Below, piece by piece: positions 9,751 to 19,927 of a DNA stretch of 64,000 bases. The translations under genes and the position numbers were made by a program. The notes under the pieces are model-generated. The model worked only from the letters and a program-made list of their open reading frames with translations, ran no database searches and was not told where the DNA came from. Position 1 is the stretch's first letter. Every line of letters begins with the position of its first letter. Source of the stretch: Methylococcales bacterium (lineage in GTDB: Bacteria > Pseudomonadota > Gammaproteobacteria > Methylococcales > Methylomonadaceae); assembly GCA_028715725.1 (NCBI GenBank), contig JAQURG010000004.1, positions 62,001 to 126,000 on the forward strand, written 5' to 3'.

Positions 9751-10620
9751 TTAACCGATCTTCAGCTTTGAAATCAAAGGCGATACATTGACACCTTTAC
9801 TCAAAAAAACCTGCCACTTGTCTTTAAGGGACTGATAAGCGCTAATCGCAGCGCTTTCTGAATCAAACTGTGCAAAGACACAAGCCCCTGTTCCGGTCAG
9901 TCTCGCTTCTGAAAATTCAGACAGCTCAACCAAAGCATCCTTAACAATCGGATAAAGCTGGCAAACCACATCGACACAGTCATTTTGACGCTGCCCTGCT
10001 GTAAAGTCGCCTATTTTGATGGATTTGCTGTCCCGTGTCAAATTTTTGGCTGAAAATATTTCTTTTGTATTTACATGGCACTCCGGCTTGATAATCACAA
10101 CCCATTGCTCCGGGGTATTGAGCTTCTCCAGCTTTTCACCCACGCCTTCCGCCCATGCAGAATGGCCATACACAAAAACCGGCACATCGGCGCCTAAAGC
10201 CAGCCCCAACTCCATCAGTTTTTCCCTTGACAGCCGCAATCGCCATAACTCATTCAGCACCACCAAAGTAGTCGCAGCATCAGAGCTACCGCCGCCCATA
10301 CCGCCCCCCATAGGCAGATTTTTTTCCACTTCGATGCGCACGCCCGATTCACATCCCGTTTCCGCTTTTAACAGATTCGCGGCTCTGACTGTTAAATCGT
10401 CCGCCTCCGGCACACCTGGAATCGGTTTTTGCAAGTATACCCGTCCGTCATCAACAGGGTTAAATGTTATCCAGTCACACAAATCGATGAATTGAAATAC
10501 CGTTTGCAGCAAATGATAACCATCAGGCCTCTGGCCGACAATCCTCAACATTAGATTTAACTTTGCCGGTGCAGGCCATTTTTCCGCCCATACAGACTGA
10601 TTATATTGCTTTTGCGACAT
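9751..10620 (-). CDS. ispE: 4-diphosphocytidyl-2-C-methyl-D-erythritol kinase
   Basis: A 289-residue GHMP-family kinase that phosphorylates CDP-methylerythritol with ATP in the non-mevalonate isoprenoid pathway. It has the N-terminal PAPAKLNLMLRIVGQRPDGYH motif with the conserved lysine, the glycine-rich phosphate loop PMGGGMGGGSSDAAT near residue 105, and the C-terminal LTGTGACVFA motif. Length is normal. Its start overlaps the end of lolB by 20 bases, so translation is probably coupled. Confidence 0.96.
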   Translation of the reverse strand: MSQKQYNQSVWAEKWPAPAKLNLMLRIVGQRPDGYHLLQTVFQFIDLCDWITFNPVDDGRVYLQKPIPGVPEADDLTVRAANLLKAETGCESGVRIEVEKNLPMGGGMGGGSSDAATTLVVLNELWRLRLSREKLMELGLALGADVPVFVYGHSAWAEGVGEKLEKLNTPEQWVVIIKPECHVNTKEIFSAKNLTRDSKSIKIGDFTAGQRQNDCVDVVCQLYPIVKDALVELSEFSEARLTGTGACVFAQFDSESAAISAYQSLKDKWQVFLSKGVNVSPLISKLKIG

Positions 10621-11194
10621 TCAAGACCCATTGATCTATGATTAATTTTAATTTGACCTGCTCGTTGGTGACCGTTATTTTGCGAGGCATGGACTGATGA
10701 TCGACCGGTTGCATCTGTTTGTATTCCACATGCCATCCTGCCTGTTTAAAACCGGTAGCCGTCTCTACAAATGCGCCTGTTGGCTCAGGCAGACCGACTA
10801 CCCAATAGCGCAAGGAATGCACCGGAACAAACATGCCCAACTGTTGATTAATGAACTCTTCCGGCTGTGTGGATGACTGCGCCCGTCCATCTCCGCGATC
10901 TATCGTCACTAGGTCGCCTGTTAATTGAATAACAGTCGCCCCTTGCCCCAAAGGTCCGGACAGCTTTATTTTTTCATCATCGGGCTTGTGCCCCCAACTG
11001 ATATTTGCCGACCAGGAATCATTTTTTCCGGTTAACGCCAACCGGCCGTCAAATGACCATTGCTCCAGGTTGTAAAGGCGCTCTCTTGCTGTCTTTGAAT
11101 AAGAGACTTCGGGCTCTACAGGCACGTTAGAGCAAGCCGACAGCGTCAATATAAAACACCACAAACCCAGATGCTTTGCTTTCATGCTTAACAT
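10601..11194 (-). CDS. lolB: outer-membrane lipoprotein receptor LolB
   Basis: A precursor of 197 residues with a lipoprotein signal ending in lipobox LSAC. LolB receives lipoproteins from LolA and inserts them in the outer membrane. The family patterns WSFDGRLALTGKNDSWSANI and GPLGQGATVIQL, then LRYWVVGLPEP, are all visible. The second Met (three codons in) is an equally possible start. It lies between the TPR lipoprotein gene and ispE, a conserved order. Confidence 0.93.
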   Translation of the reverse strand: MLSMKAKHLGLWCFILTLSACSNVPVEPEVSYSKTARERLYNLEQWSFDGRLALTGKNDSWSANISWGHKPDDEKIKLSGPLGQGATVIQLTGDLVTIDRGDGRAQSSTQPEEFINQQLGMFVPVHSLRYWVVGLPEPTGAFVETATGFKQAGWHVEYKQMQPVDHQSMPRKITVTNEQVKLKLIIDQWVLNVAKAI

Positions 11195-11196
11195 CG

Positions 11197-12942
11197 CTAT
11201 TGTTTGCCGTTTAATATTCTTCTTTGGAAATCCAATAGATACTCATCTTGGGGTGAATTTCTGATGGCTTTGTTAAATAGTTCCCTGGCCTCATCTTTCC
11301 TGCCGGAAGCCCACAAAGCCTCGGCAAGATGCGCGGCTATTTCACTTTCCTGCTGCTTTTGATAGGCTTTTTGCAGATACTCCACAGCCTTTTGAATATG
11401 GCCTAATTTAAACTGCAACCAGCCATAACTATCGATAATAACGGCTTCATCCGGCTGGAGTCCTAGTGCCCGCTGGAGATATTTTTCCGCTTCAGCATAG
11501 CGCTCGGGTTTGTTCAACAAGGTATACCCCAAGGCATTTAAAGCCTCCACATTATCAGGCTGCTGAACCAATATTTTCTTCAGGTCGCTTTCCACAACAT
11601 CGGATTTACCAATATGTTCCGCTATTAATGCACGGGTATACAACAGCTCTTTTTGATCGGGTGAATCAGCCAAAGCTTTTGTCAATAAATTAAAAGCTTG
11701 CTGGTACTGTTTTTGCTGGCTATATAACTCTGCCTGAATCAGCATAATACGCAGCTTTTGTTTAGGAAACTGCGCTTGCAATGTTACTAATCGAGAGTTG
11801 GCTTCATAATAACGCTTGTCTTTTGCAAGCACAGAAATCGCTGATAAGGATGCGTCAAAAACCAAAGGCCCATCCTTTACTTTATCGAACCAGGCCAGCG
11901 CCTTTTCCGTATTACCCTTTTTTTCCTCAATTTTACCTAAATAGAAACTTGCCTGATATTGCCAATCGGGCTGTTCCAGCAGTTTTTTAAAAATTTCTTC
12001 AGCCTGATCGTCCTGCTCCAATTGCAGATGCACCAAGCCCAATGCAAATTGACTTTCAATATCTTTAGGATCGGCCAACATCATACTCTGATATACCTTG
12101 CCGGCTTCCTGATAGTCTTCGGCTTTAATCAATACCTGCGCTAACAGCTTTTTAATTTTGACATTATCCGGATACTTATTGGCTGTCTCTGTCAACAAAG
12201 CCTTTGCTCTATTCAGATCGCCTGAAAATGCCGCTATCTGCGCCTGAAAAATCAGCGCCTTGTCCCAATCCGGTTTCAGCTTTAAAACCTGCTGTATATT
12301 TTTTTCAGCCAGATTTTTATTTTTCATCTGCATAGCCAACAATGACTGCATAAAATAGATGTCAGCATTATCGGGATGCTTTAACAGCAATCGCTCCAGT
12401 ACATCGTAAAGAAGGGCTTCTTTATTGTCCTTTTGTAAAACACCGGCTAATTCAAGCACCGCATTTTCAAAACCTGCAGAGTCAGTTTTAAGCAACAGAT
12501 CCAGGTGACCGGCAGCCGCCTGTTTATTTCCTGCTCTCAATGCCGATAACGCAGCAATTTTTCTTGCCGTCTGATTGCCTGGTTCCTGGCGCAGCCATAA
12601 GCCTACCGCTTCATTGGCTTTCTTGCTGTCTTTCATATACAAGGCAATGGTTGCAGCCCGTTCAGCAAATCTTGGGTCATGCACGCGCTTGGCGGCTTCC
12701 ATATAGCCTTCCAGAGCAATATCATACTGCCCTCTTTGTCCGGCAAGCTCTGCCGTCAACAACATAAATAGCACATCAGGATCAATTGATGTTTTTGGCT
12801 CTTTTTGTTGCGTTTTTCCTTCTGACTCAGCTATTTTAACAGGCGCAACAGATTCTCCCTGACCATTGGACTTGGCAGGCGAGTTGGCGCAGCTATTAAG
12901 CAACACAAAGGCTATGACAGAAAACACTCTAAAAATTAACAC
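11197..12942 (-). CDS. TPR-repeat lipoprotein next to lolB
   Basis: A 581-residue precursor with a lipidation signal (lipobox LNSC near residue 18) and a short disordered linker, followed by many tetratricopeptide-like helical repeats over about residues 55-575, for example AEKNIQQVLKLKPDWDKAL and NVEALNALGYTLLN. Homologous genes lie between hemA (divergent) and lolB in pseudomonads and many other gammaproteobacteria (the PA4667 type). The function is not established; a periplasmic scaffolding role is inferred from the fold. It begins an apparent operon with lolB and ispE. Confidence 0.85.
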   Translation of the reverse strand: MLIFRVFSVIAFVLLNSCANSPAKSNGQGESVAPVKIAESEGKTQQKEPKTSIDPDVLFMLLTAELAGQRGQYDIALEGYMEAAKRVHDPRFAERAATIALYMKDSKKANEAVGLWLRQEPGNQTARKIAALSALRAGNKQAAAGHLDLLLKTDSAGFENAVLELAGVLQKDNKEALLYDVLERLLLKHPDNADIYFMQSLLAMQMKNKNLAEKNIQQVLKLKPDWDKALIFQAQIAAFSGDLNRAKALLTETANKYPDNVKIKKLLAQVLIKAEDYQEAGKVYQSMMLADPKDIESQFALGLVHLQLEQDDQAEEIFKKLLEQPDWQYQASFYLGKIEEKKGNTEKALAWFDKVKDGPLVFDASLSAISVLAKDKRYYEANSRLVTLQAQFPKQKLRIMLIQAELYSQQKQYQQAFNLLTKALADSPDQKELLYTRALIAEHIGKSDVVESDLKKILVQQPDNVEALNALGYTLLNKPERYAEAEKYLQRALGLQPDEAVIIDSYGWLQFKLGHIQKAVEYLQKAYQKQQESEIAAHLAEALWASGRKDEARELFNKAIRNSPQDEYLLDFQRRILNGKQ

Positions 12943-13212
12943 ATAGAATCCTATTTTTATTCGGGCATATATTTCGTTATAGGTTATCAGAAAAACGCAT
13001 AGATTTAGACAGCTGATTTATTCCATTTGGATAAAGTTCTTATATTTCTTAGAATAAGGCAACATAATACAAGTATATTTTGTCAAAATGTGGCTTGTAT
13101 CCAGATAAAGGCCATGCAGGCTGCCCGGAGTTTGCAAGTACACGCAAAAATTATTTCCTTGTATGATGTGCTCAACGTGTCGATTAAATATACAATTTAA
13201 ACCATTAAAATT

Positions 13213-14472
13213 ATGACATTTCTTGCCGTAGGGATTAATTACAATACCGCACCGGTTTCCGTTCGTGAGCGGCTGTCATTCCCTGCCGATATACTGGAAT
13301 CATCGTTACACGAGCTGTGGCGACTTAAAGAGATCAGTGAAGCCGCCATTCTTTCAACATGTAATCGTACCGAATTTTATTGCACTTCGACCACAGCCAA
13401 TCAGCAAATTCTGATTGACTGGGTTGCCCAGAGCAAACAGATTCAGGCGGCAGATTTCGCTCCTTACCTGTATTGTCATACAGACCGGTCTGTGTGTCGC
13501 CATATATTTCGCGTCGCCTGCGGGCTGGACTCGATGATTTTAGGTGAACCGCAAATACTCGGACAAATGAAGACCGCCTATCAGGCCGCATACGATGCAG
13601 GCACTTTAGGCAAACGTCTGGGAAGACTTTTTCAGCATACCTTTACCGCAGCTAAAAAAGTGCGAACCGACACCGCTATTGGTTCCAGCCCCGTATCGGT
13701 TGCTTTCGCCGCCGTTCAACTGGCCCAACAAATTTTCGACAAACTCAGTGAACAAACCGCTTTATTAATAGGCGCAGGTGAAACTATCGAACTGGCAGCG
13801 CGGCACTTATCCCAACAAGGCATAAGCCGCATTATTATCGCCAACCGCACCTATGACAAGGCGCATACCCTGGCAGCACAGTTTAACGGCTATGCCATTG
13901 CCTTATCCGAACTGCCTATACATCTGGCTGAAGCTGATATCGTTATTTCGTCAACAGCCAGTCAATTGCCGATACTGGGTAAAGGCCGTGTGGAAAGCGC
14001 TCTTAAGAAACGTAAACATAAACCCATGTTTATGGTGGACCTCGCTGTGCCGCGCGATATTGAAGCCGAAGTTGAACAACTTGGAGATGTATATCTTTAT
14101 ACTGTTGACGACTTGCAGAATACGATAGATCAGAACATGAACTCGCGCCGGCTGGCGGCGGAACAGGCGGAAGAAATCATCGATAGGCAAGTTGATTACT
14201 TCCTGGCCTGGCTACGGGCCCAAGGGGCGCAATCAACGATTCGGGATTATCGCCATCAAGCTGAACAGTCCCGCGATGAAGCCTTACAAAAAGCGCTGGC
14301 GCTATTGAAAAACGGCGTTCCCGCCGAAGAAGCCCTTAACCGGCTCGCGCATAGCCTGACCAACAAACTTATTCATACGCCCAGCACTCAAATAAGGGCG
14401 GCCGCCGAAAACGAACGCCATGACCTGATTACCGCTGCTCGTGAAATTTTCAAATTAACTCAATCTCAATGA
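13213..14472 (+). CDS. hemA: glutamyl-tRNA reductase
   Basis: A 419-residue enzyme that reduces glutamyl-tRNA to glutamate-1-semialdehyde with NADPH, the first step of C5 tetrapyrrole synthesis. The catalytic cysteine is in [11 protein letters not shown] near residue 50; [10 protein letters not shown] and the NADPH-domain [16 protein letters not shown] follow, with a C-terminal dimerisation helix region. It is divergent from the TPR lipoprotein gene across about 270 bases, where the promoters must lie. The last bases overlap the prfA start (ATGA). Confidence 0.97.
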   Translation: MTFLAVGINYNTAPVSVRERLSFPADILESSLHELWRLKEISEAAILSTCNRTEFYCTSTTANQQILIDWVAQSKQIQAADFAPYLYCHTDRSVCRHIFRVACGLDSMILGEPQILGQMKTAYQAAYDAGTLGKRLGRLFQHTFTAAKKVRTDTAIGSSPVSVAFAAVQLAQQIFDKLSEQTALLIGAGETIELAARHLSQQGISRIIIANRTYDKAHTLAAQFNGYAIALSELPIHLAEADIVISSTASQLPILGKGRVESALKKRKHKPMFMVDLAVPRDIEAEVEQLGDVYLYTVDDLQNTIDQNMNSRRLAAEQAEEIIDRQVDYFLAWLRAQGAQSTIRDYRHQAEQSRDEALQKALALLKNGVPAEEALNRLAHSLTNKLIHTPSTQIRAAAENERHDLITAAREIFKLTQSQ

Positions 14473-15554
14473 AACACTCTATACAACTTAAACTGGAAAG
14501 CCTGTGCGAACGCTATGACGAAATCGCAGCTCTGCTTTCAGAACCTGAAGTACAAAATAATCAAAACAAATTTCGCGCCCTAAGCCAGGAATACGCCCAA
14601 ATCGGTCCTCTGGTCGATTGTTATAAACGCTATGATCAAGCCTTAAAAAGGCTTTCTTCAGCGCGCGAAATGGCCAATGATGCAGATCCGGAATTCAGGG
14701 AATTAGCCAGGGAAGAAATCCAGGAGACCGAAGATCTGATTGAACAACTTGATCACGAGTTACAAGTGCTGTTGCTGCCCAAAGATCCCAACGACAATCG
14801 CAACATCTTCCTGGAAATACGCGCGGGCACAGGCGGGGATGAAGCCGCCATTTTTTCAGGCGACCTAAGCCGCATGTATCAACGCTATGCCGAAAGAAAA
14901 GGTTGGCAAACAGAAATTATCAGCGAAAGCCAGGGTGATCATGGCGGCTACAAGGAAGTTATTCTGCGCGTCGCCGGACGCGATGTTTACTCTCAATTAA
15001 AATTTGAATCAGGCACCCACCGCGTACAACGCGTGCCTGAAACCGAATCACAAGGCCGCATTCATACGTCCGCCTGTACCGTTGCCATCATGCCCGAAGT
15101 CGAAGAAGTGGATGCCATTGACATCAATCCGGCCGACCTGAAAGTTGACACTTACCGAGCGTCGGGAGCAGGCGGGCAGCATATCAATAAAACCGAATCG
15201 GCGATAAGGATTACCCATATTCCCTCGGGAGTGATAGTGGAGTGCCAGGACGAGCGTTCACAACACAAAAACCGCGCCAGAGCCATGTCTTTGCTGGCGT
15301 CACGGCTTTTATCGGCAGAGCAGGAAAAACACCACGCAGAACAATCATTAACCCGTAAACTGCAAGTCGGCAGCGGCGATCGTTCAGAACGTATCCGTAC
15401 CTATAATTTTCCGCAAGGACGCTTGACCGACCACCGCATCAACTTGACGCTGTATAAACTGGATGACATCATGCAGGGTGGACTGGAACAGATTGTTCAG
15501 CCACTGATTAGCGAACATCAGGCAGAGCTTTTAACCCAACTGGGCGAAGATTAA
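14469..15554 (+). CDS. prfA: peptide chain release factor 1
   Basis: A 361-residue factor that reads UAA and UAG and triggers peptide release on the ribosome. The GGQ catalytic tripeptide is in [16 protein letters not shown] near residue 234, and the codon-recognition region contains [17 protein letters not shown] four-base overlap with hemA indicates coupled translation. The next gene, prmC, encodes the methyltransferase that modifies the GGQ glutamine. Confidence 0.97.
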   Translation: MKHSIQLKLESLCERYDEIAALLSEPEVQNNQNKFRALSQEYAQIGPLVDCYKRYDQALKRLSSAREMANDADPEFRELAREEIQETEDLIEQLDHELQVLLLPKDPNDNRNIFLEIRAGTGGDEAAIFSGDLSRMYQRYAERKGWQTEIISESQGDHGGYKEVILRVAGRDVYSQLKFESGTHRVQRVPETESQGRIHTSACTVAIMPEVEEVDAIDINPADLKVDTYRASGAGGQHINKTESAIRITHIPSGVIVECQDERSQHKNRARAMSLLASRLLSAEQEKHHAEQSLTRKLQVGSGDRSERIRTYNFPQGRLTDHRINLTLYKLDDIMQGGLEQIVQPLISEHQAELLTQLGED

Positions 15555-15559
15555 GTTTA

Positions 15560-16423
15560 ATGCAGCGTATCAAATCCGTACTTACCGAGGCTGCCGATAT
15601 ATTGGCAACCAGCTCCGATTCGGCAGTGCTGGACGCAGAAGTTTTGCTGTGTCTGGTTCTTGAAAAAGAGCGCTCGTATCTTCGCGCCTGGCCCGACAGG
15701 CGATTGCAACCTGAACAGATAAACAGATTTTCGGCATTAATAAAAAAACGGCAGAAAGGCACGCCTGTTGCCTATATTACTGGTAACAGGGAATTCTGGT
15801 CGCGGGATTTTCACGTGACGCCGGACGTACTTATTCCCCGTCCCGATACAGAACTGCTTATCGAACTCAGTTTGAAGCTGATACCCGCAGATAAACCGTT
15901 CAGGGTTATTGATCTAGGCACCGGATCAGGCATTATAGCCATCACCCTGGCTGCAGAGCGGCCAAGTGCACATGTCAGCGCAACTGATATCAGCCCGGCT
16001 GCATTGAGCATGGCCCGATTCAATGCCGATAAACACCAGATTGATCATATTGAGTTTTATCAAAGCGACTGGTTTGCTAATGTGCCTGACGCCGGATTCA
16101 ACCTGATCGTCAGCAATCCGCCCTACATTGCAGAAGACGATAGCCATCTGCAACAGGGCGATGTTCGTTTTGAACCGCAAACGGCATTATGCGCGGCTGA
16201 TAAAGGACTTCGCGATATTAGAACTATTGTTGATGCTGCGCGCAAACGCCTGGAACCCGGCGGATATTTGTTAGTTGAACATGGCTATGATCAGCAAGAC
16301 CCTGTTCAAGCTATTTTTAAAGATTTCCATTACGATAACGTTCAAACAGTCAACGATCTATCCGGACAACCCAGAGTGACTTATGGACAAATACAGCCCA
16401 GGGACGGCTTTAGTTATCGCTAA
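15560..16423 (+). CDS. prmC: release factor glutamine N5-methyltransferase
   Basis: A 287-residue AdoMet-dependent enzyme that methylates the GGQ glutamine of RF1 and RF2. It has an N-terminal helical recognition domain, a Rossmann fold with VIDLGTGSGIIAITLA near residue 117, and the glutamine-binding NPPY motif near 190. Five bases separate it from prfA, so they form one operon with hemA. Confidence 0.97.
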   Translation: MQRIKSVLTEAADILATSSDSAVLDAEVLLCLVLEKERSYLRAWPDRRLQPEQINRFSALIKKRQKGTPVAYITGNREFWSRDFHVTPDVLIPRPDTELLIELSLKLIPADKPFRVIDLGTGSGIIAITLAAERPSAHVSATDISPAALSMARFNADKHQIDHIEFYQSDWFANVPDAGFNLIVSNPPYIAEDDSHLQQGDVRFEPQTALCAADKGLRDIRTIVDAARKRLEPGGYLLVEHGYDQQDPVQAIFKDFHYDNVQTVNDLSGQPRVTYGQIQPRDGFSYR

Positions 16424-16462
16424 TGATTATTTCGTTACCGCCTTGAACTTTAACAGACTATT

Positions 16463-16879
16463 ATGATCCCAGAAATCCAGATTTCCCGCAAAATAACCAA
16501 TCAGTTAATGCATCTTGCTCAACAATCCCCTGACGCCGAAGTATGCGGACTCATCGGTGGTAAAAATGGTCTGGCTACCCATTGCTATCCGGTCAAAAAT
16601 GCTGCCGAACAACCCCGGCAACGCTTTATGCTTGATGCCTCGGAACAAATCTCTGCCATGACAAAGATACGGGGATCGGGAGAAGAGCTTTTTGCCATCT
16701 ACCATTCTCATCCATCCGCACCCGCGCTACCGTCAAGCGCTGATCTGGAATTGGCGGCTTACCCTGATGCGCTGTACTTGATTATTTCACTCAATACCAA
16801 AGGTATCCTGGAAATGAGGGGCTTTAAAATAGACCGGAAAACAGCGCTCGAAATACCGTTAATATTGAGCGAAGAGTAA
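16463..16879 (+). CDS. M67-family JAMM metallopeptidase
   Basis: A 138-residue Mov34/MPN protein with a complete JAMM zinc site: the glutamate in EVCGLIGG near residue 28, then HSHP followed eight residues later by the SSAD serine and aspartate. Bacterial relatives cut C-terminal extensions from ubiquitin-like sulfur carriers or process siderophore and cofactor proteins, and usually adjoin a ThiF/MoeB-type enzyme or a sulfur carrier. Neither is adjacent here; it simply follows prmC by 39 bases. The substrate is unknown. Confidence 0.85.
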   Translation: MIPEIQISRKITNQLMHLAQQSPDAEVCGLIGGKNGLATHCYPVKNAAEQPRQRFMLDASEQISAMTKIRGSGEELFAIYHSHPSAPALPSSADLELAAYPDALYLIISLNTKGILEMRGFKIDRKTALEIPLILSEE

Positions 16880-16945
16880 TTTAATGAGATTAAAAATCAC
16901 ATCCGGAACTTAAACTGAATTAATTGCGTGTATCCATAATCATCT

Positions 16946-16970
16946 GTCACAATAATCGGTTATGTGTGAC
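16946..16970. promoter_or_regulatory. inverted repeat upstream of fhcB
   Basis: GTCACA (16946-16951) and TGTGAC (16965-16970) form a perfect 6-base inverted repeat with a 13-base centre, 19 bases before the fhcB start. It could be an operator or stem for the C1 operon. The orientation is opposite to CRP half-sites, so I do not assign it to a known regulator. AGGA at 16978-16981 sets the fhcB start. Confidence 0.35.
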
Positions 16971-16988
16971 TATTAATAGGACAGCTAA

Positions 16989-18266
16989 ATGACTGAGATA
17001 ACTGAAGTACCGAGTCCTTTTTGCGGTATCGGCACGGATGATCTGACCATCAGGGTCGATGGTGTATCACTGAAAGTGCTTGAAAACGGCTGCGCCGTCA
17101 ATACGCCTGCATTTGAGCAGGCAATTACTGACACCAGCCCCAGAGTAGACGGCAAAGAAGTTGCGCTGGATATCGCCATAGCCAAAGCCGCAGCTTTACT
17201 AAAAGACACCAAGCTGCCTGTTATTGGCGGCTGCGCAACCGACGTCAATGGCATGCGCGGCTTGTTGGCATTGGCAGATCGTTGCGGCGCCGTAGTCGAC
17301 AACATGAATTTCACGGGTGCGCGCAACAATTTTCTGGCACTGCAGGATTCCGGCTGGATGAATACCACGTTGGCCGAAGTTAAAAACCGCTGTGATTTAT
17401 TGCTGGTGGTTGGTACGGATCTGGAAGCCTTTGCGCCGCGTTTTTTTGAGCATTATCTGTGGAACAAAGAAGCCATGTTTCTGGATAATACCAGTCATCG
17501 CGAAGTGATTTATTTAGGCAAGACACCTTCAGGTGAAGCATCAACGTCTCCAGGCGGTCAAAAAGCACAGGTTTTAGAATGCGCAACTGAAGATTTGCCG
17601 GAAGTGGTTGCCGTATTAAGAGCTCTTGTGAAAGGGCAGCCGATACTAGCCACATCGGTTTGCAATGTTGCGGTGGCTGATTTACAAGCTATTGCCGATA
17701 AATTTAAAGCAGCCAAATACAGCGTAGTCACCTGGGCTGCAGCCGCATTAACGTACAGTCAAGCGGAATTGACCGTGCAAACGCTGTCGGAAATGATTAA
17801 AGACGTTAATAATCAAAATACCCGTTGCTCCGGCTTGCCTTTATCCGGCAAGGAAGGCGATCAGACCGCTAATCAAGTCTGCGGATGGACAACAGGCTAT
17901 CCGGCGCGTACCCGTTTTTCCAGGGGTTATCCTGAATACGACCCTTATCTGAATGACAGCGGGTTTTTGCTGGCCAATGGCGAAGCGGATGCCCTGGTAT
18001 GGGTGCAGGCATTTAATGTAAATGCAGTACCGCCGGCAACCGATTTGCCTGTTATTGTAATTGCCCGTTCAGGAATGACTTTCACGAAACAACCAGATGT
18101 GTTTATTCCTGTCGGCACCCCCGGCATTGATCATGCCGGCCATGCCTATCGCATGGATAACGTTGTCGCGATTCGCCTGAAGAAATTGCGTGATTCCGGC
18201 TTACCCAGTACGGCTGAGGTATTGAGCGCCATAGAACAAGCTTTAAATAAGGAAACAACATGTTAA
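16989..18266 (+). CDS. fhcB: formyltransferase/hydrolase complex subunit B
   Basis: A 425-residue homologue of formylmethanofuran dehydrogenase subunit B. In methylotrophic bacteria the FhcABCD complex does not oxidise formate but transfers the formyl group from formyl-tetrahydromethanopterin and hydrolyses it to formate. Consistent with that, the N-terminus reads PFCGIGTDDL with one cysteine, where archaeal FwdB has several for its iron-sulfur and Mo/W site. Later segments GGCATDVNGMRG, GARNN and GTPGIDHAGHAYRMDN match the family. It starts the fhcBADC operon, with AGGA seven bases upstream, and its end overlaps fhcA by seven bases. Confidence 0.94.
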   Translation: MTEITEVPSPFCGIGTDDLTIRVDGVSLKVLENGCAVNTPAFEQAITDTSPRVDGKEVALDIAIAKAAALLKDTKLPVIGGCATDVNGMRGLLALADRCGAVVDNMNFTGARNNFLALQDSGWMNTTLAEVKNRCDLLLVVGTDLEAFAPRFFEHYLWNKEAMFLDNTSHREVIYLGKTPSGEASTSPGGQKAQVLECATEDLPEVVAVLRALVKGQPILATSVCNVAVADLQAIADKFKAAKYSVVTWAAAALTYSQAELTVQTLSEMIKDVNNQNTRCSGLPLSGKEGDQTANQVCGWTTGYPARTRFSRGYPEYDPYLNDSGFLLANGEADALVWVQAFNVNAVPPATDLPVIVIARSGMTFTKQPDVFIPVGTPGIDHAGHAYRMDNVVAIRLKKLRDSGLPSTAEVLSAIEQALNKETTC

Positions 18267-19927
18267 TCAAGTTAACAGGTGGAACTGTCTATGATCCTGC
18301 CAGCGGGATTGATGGCCAGCAACAAGATATTTATATTCAGGACGGGCGCATCGTTAAAAAGCCTGCTGAAGAGGTTAAGGTTGATAAAGAATATAATTTA
18401 AAAGGCAAGGTTGTAATGTCCGGCGCGATTGATATGCACACGCATATCGGCGGCGGTAAATGCAATATTGCCAGAACTTTGCTGCCTGAAGATCACCGGC
18501 AAGATCCTGTAATGCGCTCGGATATCACTCGCTCAGGCTGCGGCCATGCCATGCCCAGCACCTTTGTAACAGGCTATCGCTATGCGGAAATGGGTTATAC
18601 CGCCGGTTTTGAACCGGCAGTATTGCCCATCAATGCGCGCCAGGCCCATATGGAAATGGCCGACATTCCGATTCTGGATAAAGGCGGCTACGTCATGTTG
18701 GGCAGCGATGATTATTTACTGCGGCTGTTAACGGCTAAAAAAGATCAGAAAGCTATTAATGACTATGTGGCATGGACAATGCAGTTCGCTAAAGCCATTG
18801 GCGTTAAAGTCGTCAATCCGGGTGCAATTAGCGCCTTTAAATTTAACCAGCGCAAACTGGACCTGGATGAGCAAAACAGTCATTACGGTGTGACGCCGCG
18901 TGATATCTTGCGGGTACTGGCAACCGCGGTTAAAGAAATCGGTGTGCCGCATCCGCTGCATGTCCATGGCTGTAACCTGGGCGTGCCGGGCAATATGCAA
19001 ACGACGCTGGATACTATTCAGGGCATTGGCGGCTTGCCTATGCACTTAACCCATATCCAGTTCCACAGTTACGGCACGGAGGGCGATTTCAAGTTTTCAT
19101 CAGGCGCAGCCCAGATTGCCGAAGCCGTGAATAAAAACAAAAATATCACTATTGATGTCGGACAGGTTATGTTTGGCCAAACCGTCACCGCATCTGGAGA
19201 TAGCATGCTTCAGCATGCCAATCATAAACATGCCAGCCCCAATAAATGGATGACGATGGACATTGAATGCGATGCGGGCTGTGGCGTCGTTCCTTTCAAA
19301 TATAAGGATCAAAACTTCGTCAATGCCTTGCAATGGGCGATAGGCCTGGAAACCTTCCTGCTGGTTAACGACCCGTGGCGCATTTTCCTGACTACCGACC
19401 ATCCCAATGGCGCTCCGTTTACCAGTTATCCGCATTTGATCCGCTTATTAATGGATAGAAGTTTCCGCAATGAAGTGTTATCAACCATTCATCCCGAAGC
19501 CCAGAAAATGACGACCCTGGCCTCCATAACCCGTGAATATACGCTGCAGGAAATCGCCATTATGACGCGCGCAGGCGCGGCCAGATTGATTGGTTTAAAA
19601 GACAGAGGCGGTTTGAGCGCGGGCAACTGGGCTGATATTACGGTTTATACCGACAATAATGATCGGCAGCTTATGTTTGAGAAACCCGATTATGTATTTA
19701 AAGACGGTCAACTAGTCGTGGTTAACGGCAAGGTGGTTTCTACAAAATGGGGGACAACCCATACCGTTAAACCCGATTTTGACGCATCGGTCGAGAAAGG
19801 CCTGAAGGACTATTTTAATCGCTTCCTGACCATGAAACTGGCTAACTTCAAGATCAGTGATGATGAAATGACCGAAGATGGGCGCGGCAGCATAACCGTG
19901 CAGCCATTAAAAGGAGATGTCGCGTGA
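18260..19927 (+). CDS. fhcA: formyltransferase/hydrolase complex subunit A (amidohydrolase)
   Basis: A 555-residue amidohydrolase-fold subunit that hydrolyses the formyl-cofactor amide to formate. Metal-binding motifs are visible in order: DMHTHIGGGK near residue 57, the NPGAISAFKF region with the probable carboxylated lysine, HPLHVHGCNLG, HLTHIQFHSYG, and TTDHPNG near residue 380. The C-terminal AGNWADITVY closes the beta-sandwich domain. It sits second in fhcBADC; the GTG of fhcD overlaps its stop. Confidence 0.96.
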   Translation: MLIKLTGGTVYDPASGIDGQQQDIYIQDGRIVKKPAEEVKVDKEYNLKGKVVMSGAIDMHTHIGGGKCNIARTLLPEDHRQDPVMRSDITRSGCGHAMPSTFVTGYRYAEMGYTAGFEPAVLPINARQAHMEMADIPILDKGGYVMLGSDDYLLRLLTAKKDQKAINDYVAWTMQFAKAIGVKVVNPGAISAFKFNQRKLDLDEQNSHYGVTPRDILRVLATAVKEIGVPHPLHVHGCNLGVPGNMQTTLDTIQGIGGLPMHLTHIQFHSYGTEGDFKFSSGAAQIAEAVNKNKNITIDVGQVMFGQTVTASGDSMLQHANHKHASPNKWMTMDIECDAGCGVVPFKYKDQNFVNALQWAIGLETFLLVNDPWRIFLTTDHPNGAPFTSYPHLIRLLMDRSFRNEVLSTIHPEAQKMTTLASITREYTLQEIAIMTRAGAARLIGLKDRGGLSAGNWADITVYTDNNDRQLMFEKPDYVFKDGQLVVVNGKVVSTKWGTTHTVKPDFDASVEKGLKDYFNRFLTMKLANFKISDDEMTEDGRGSITVQPLKGDVA

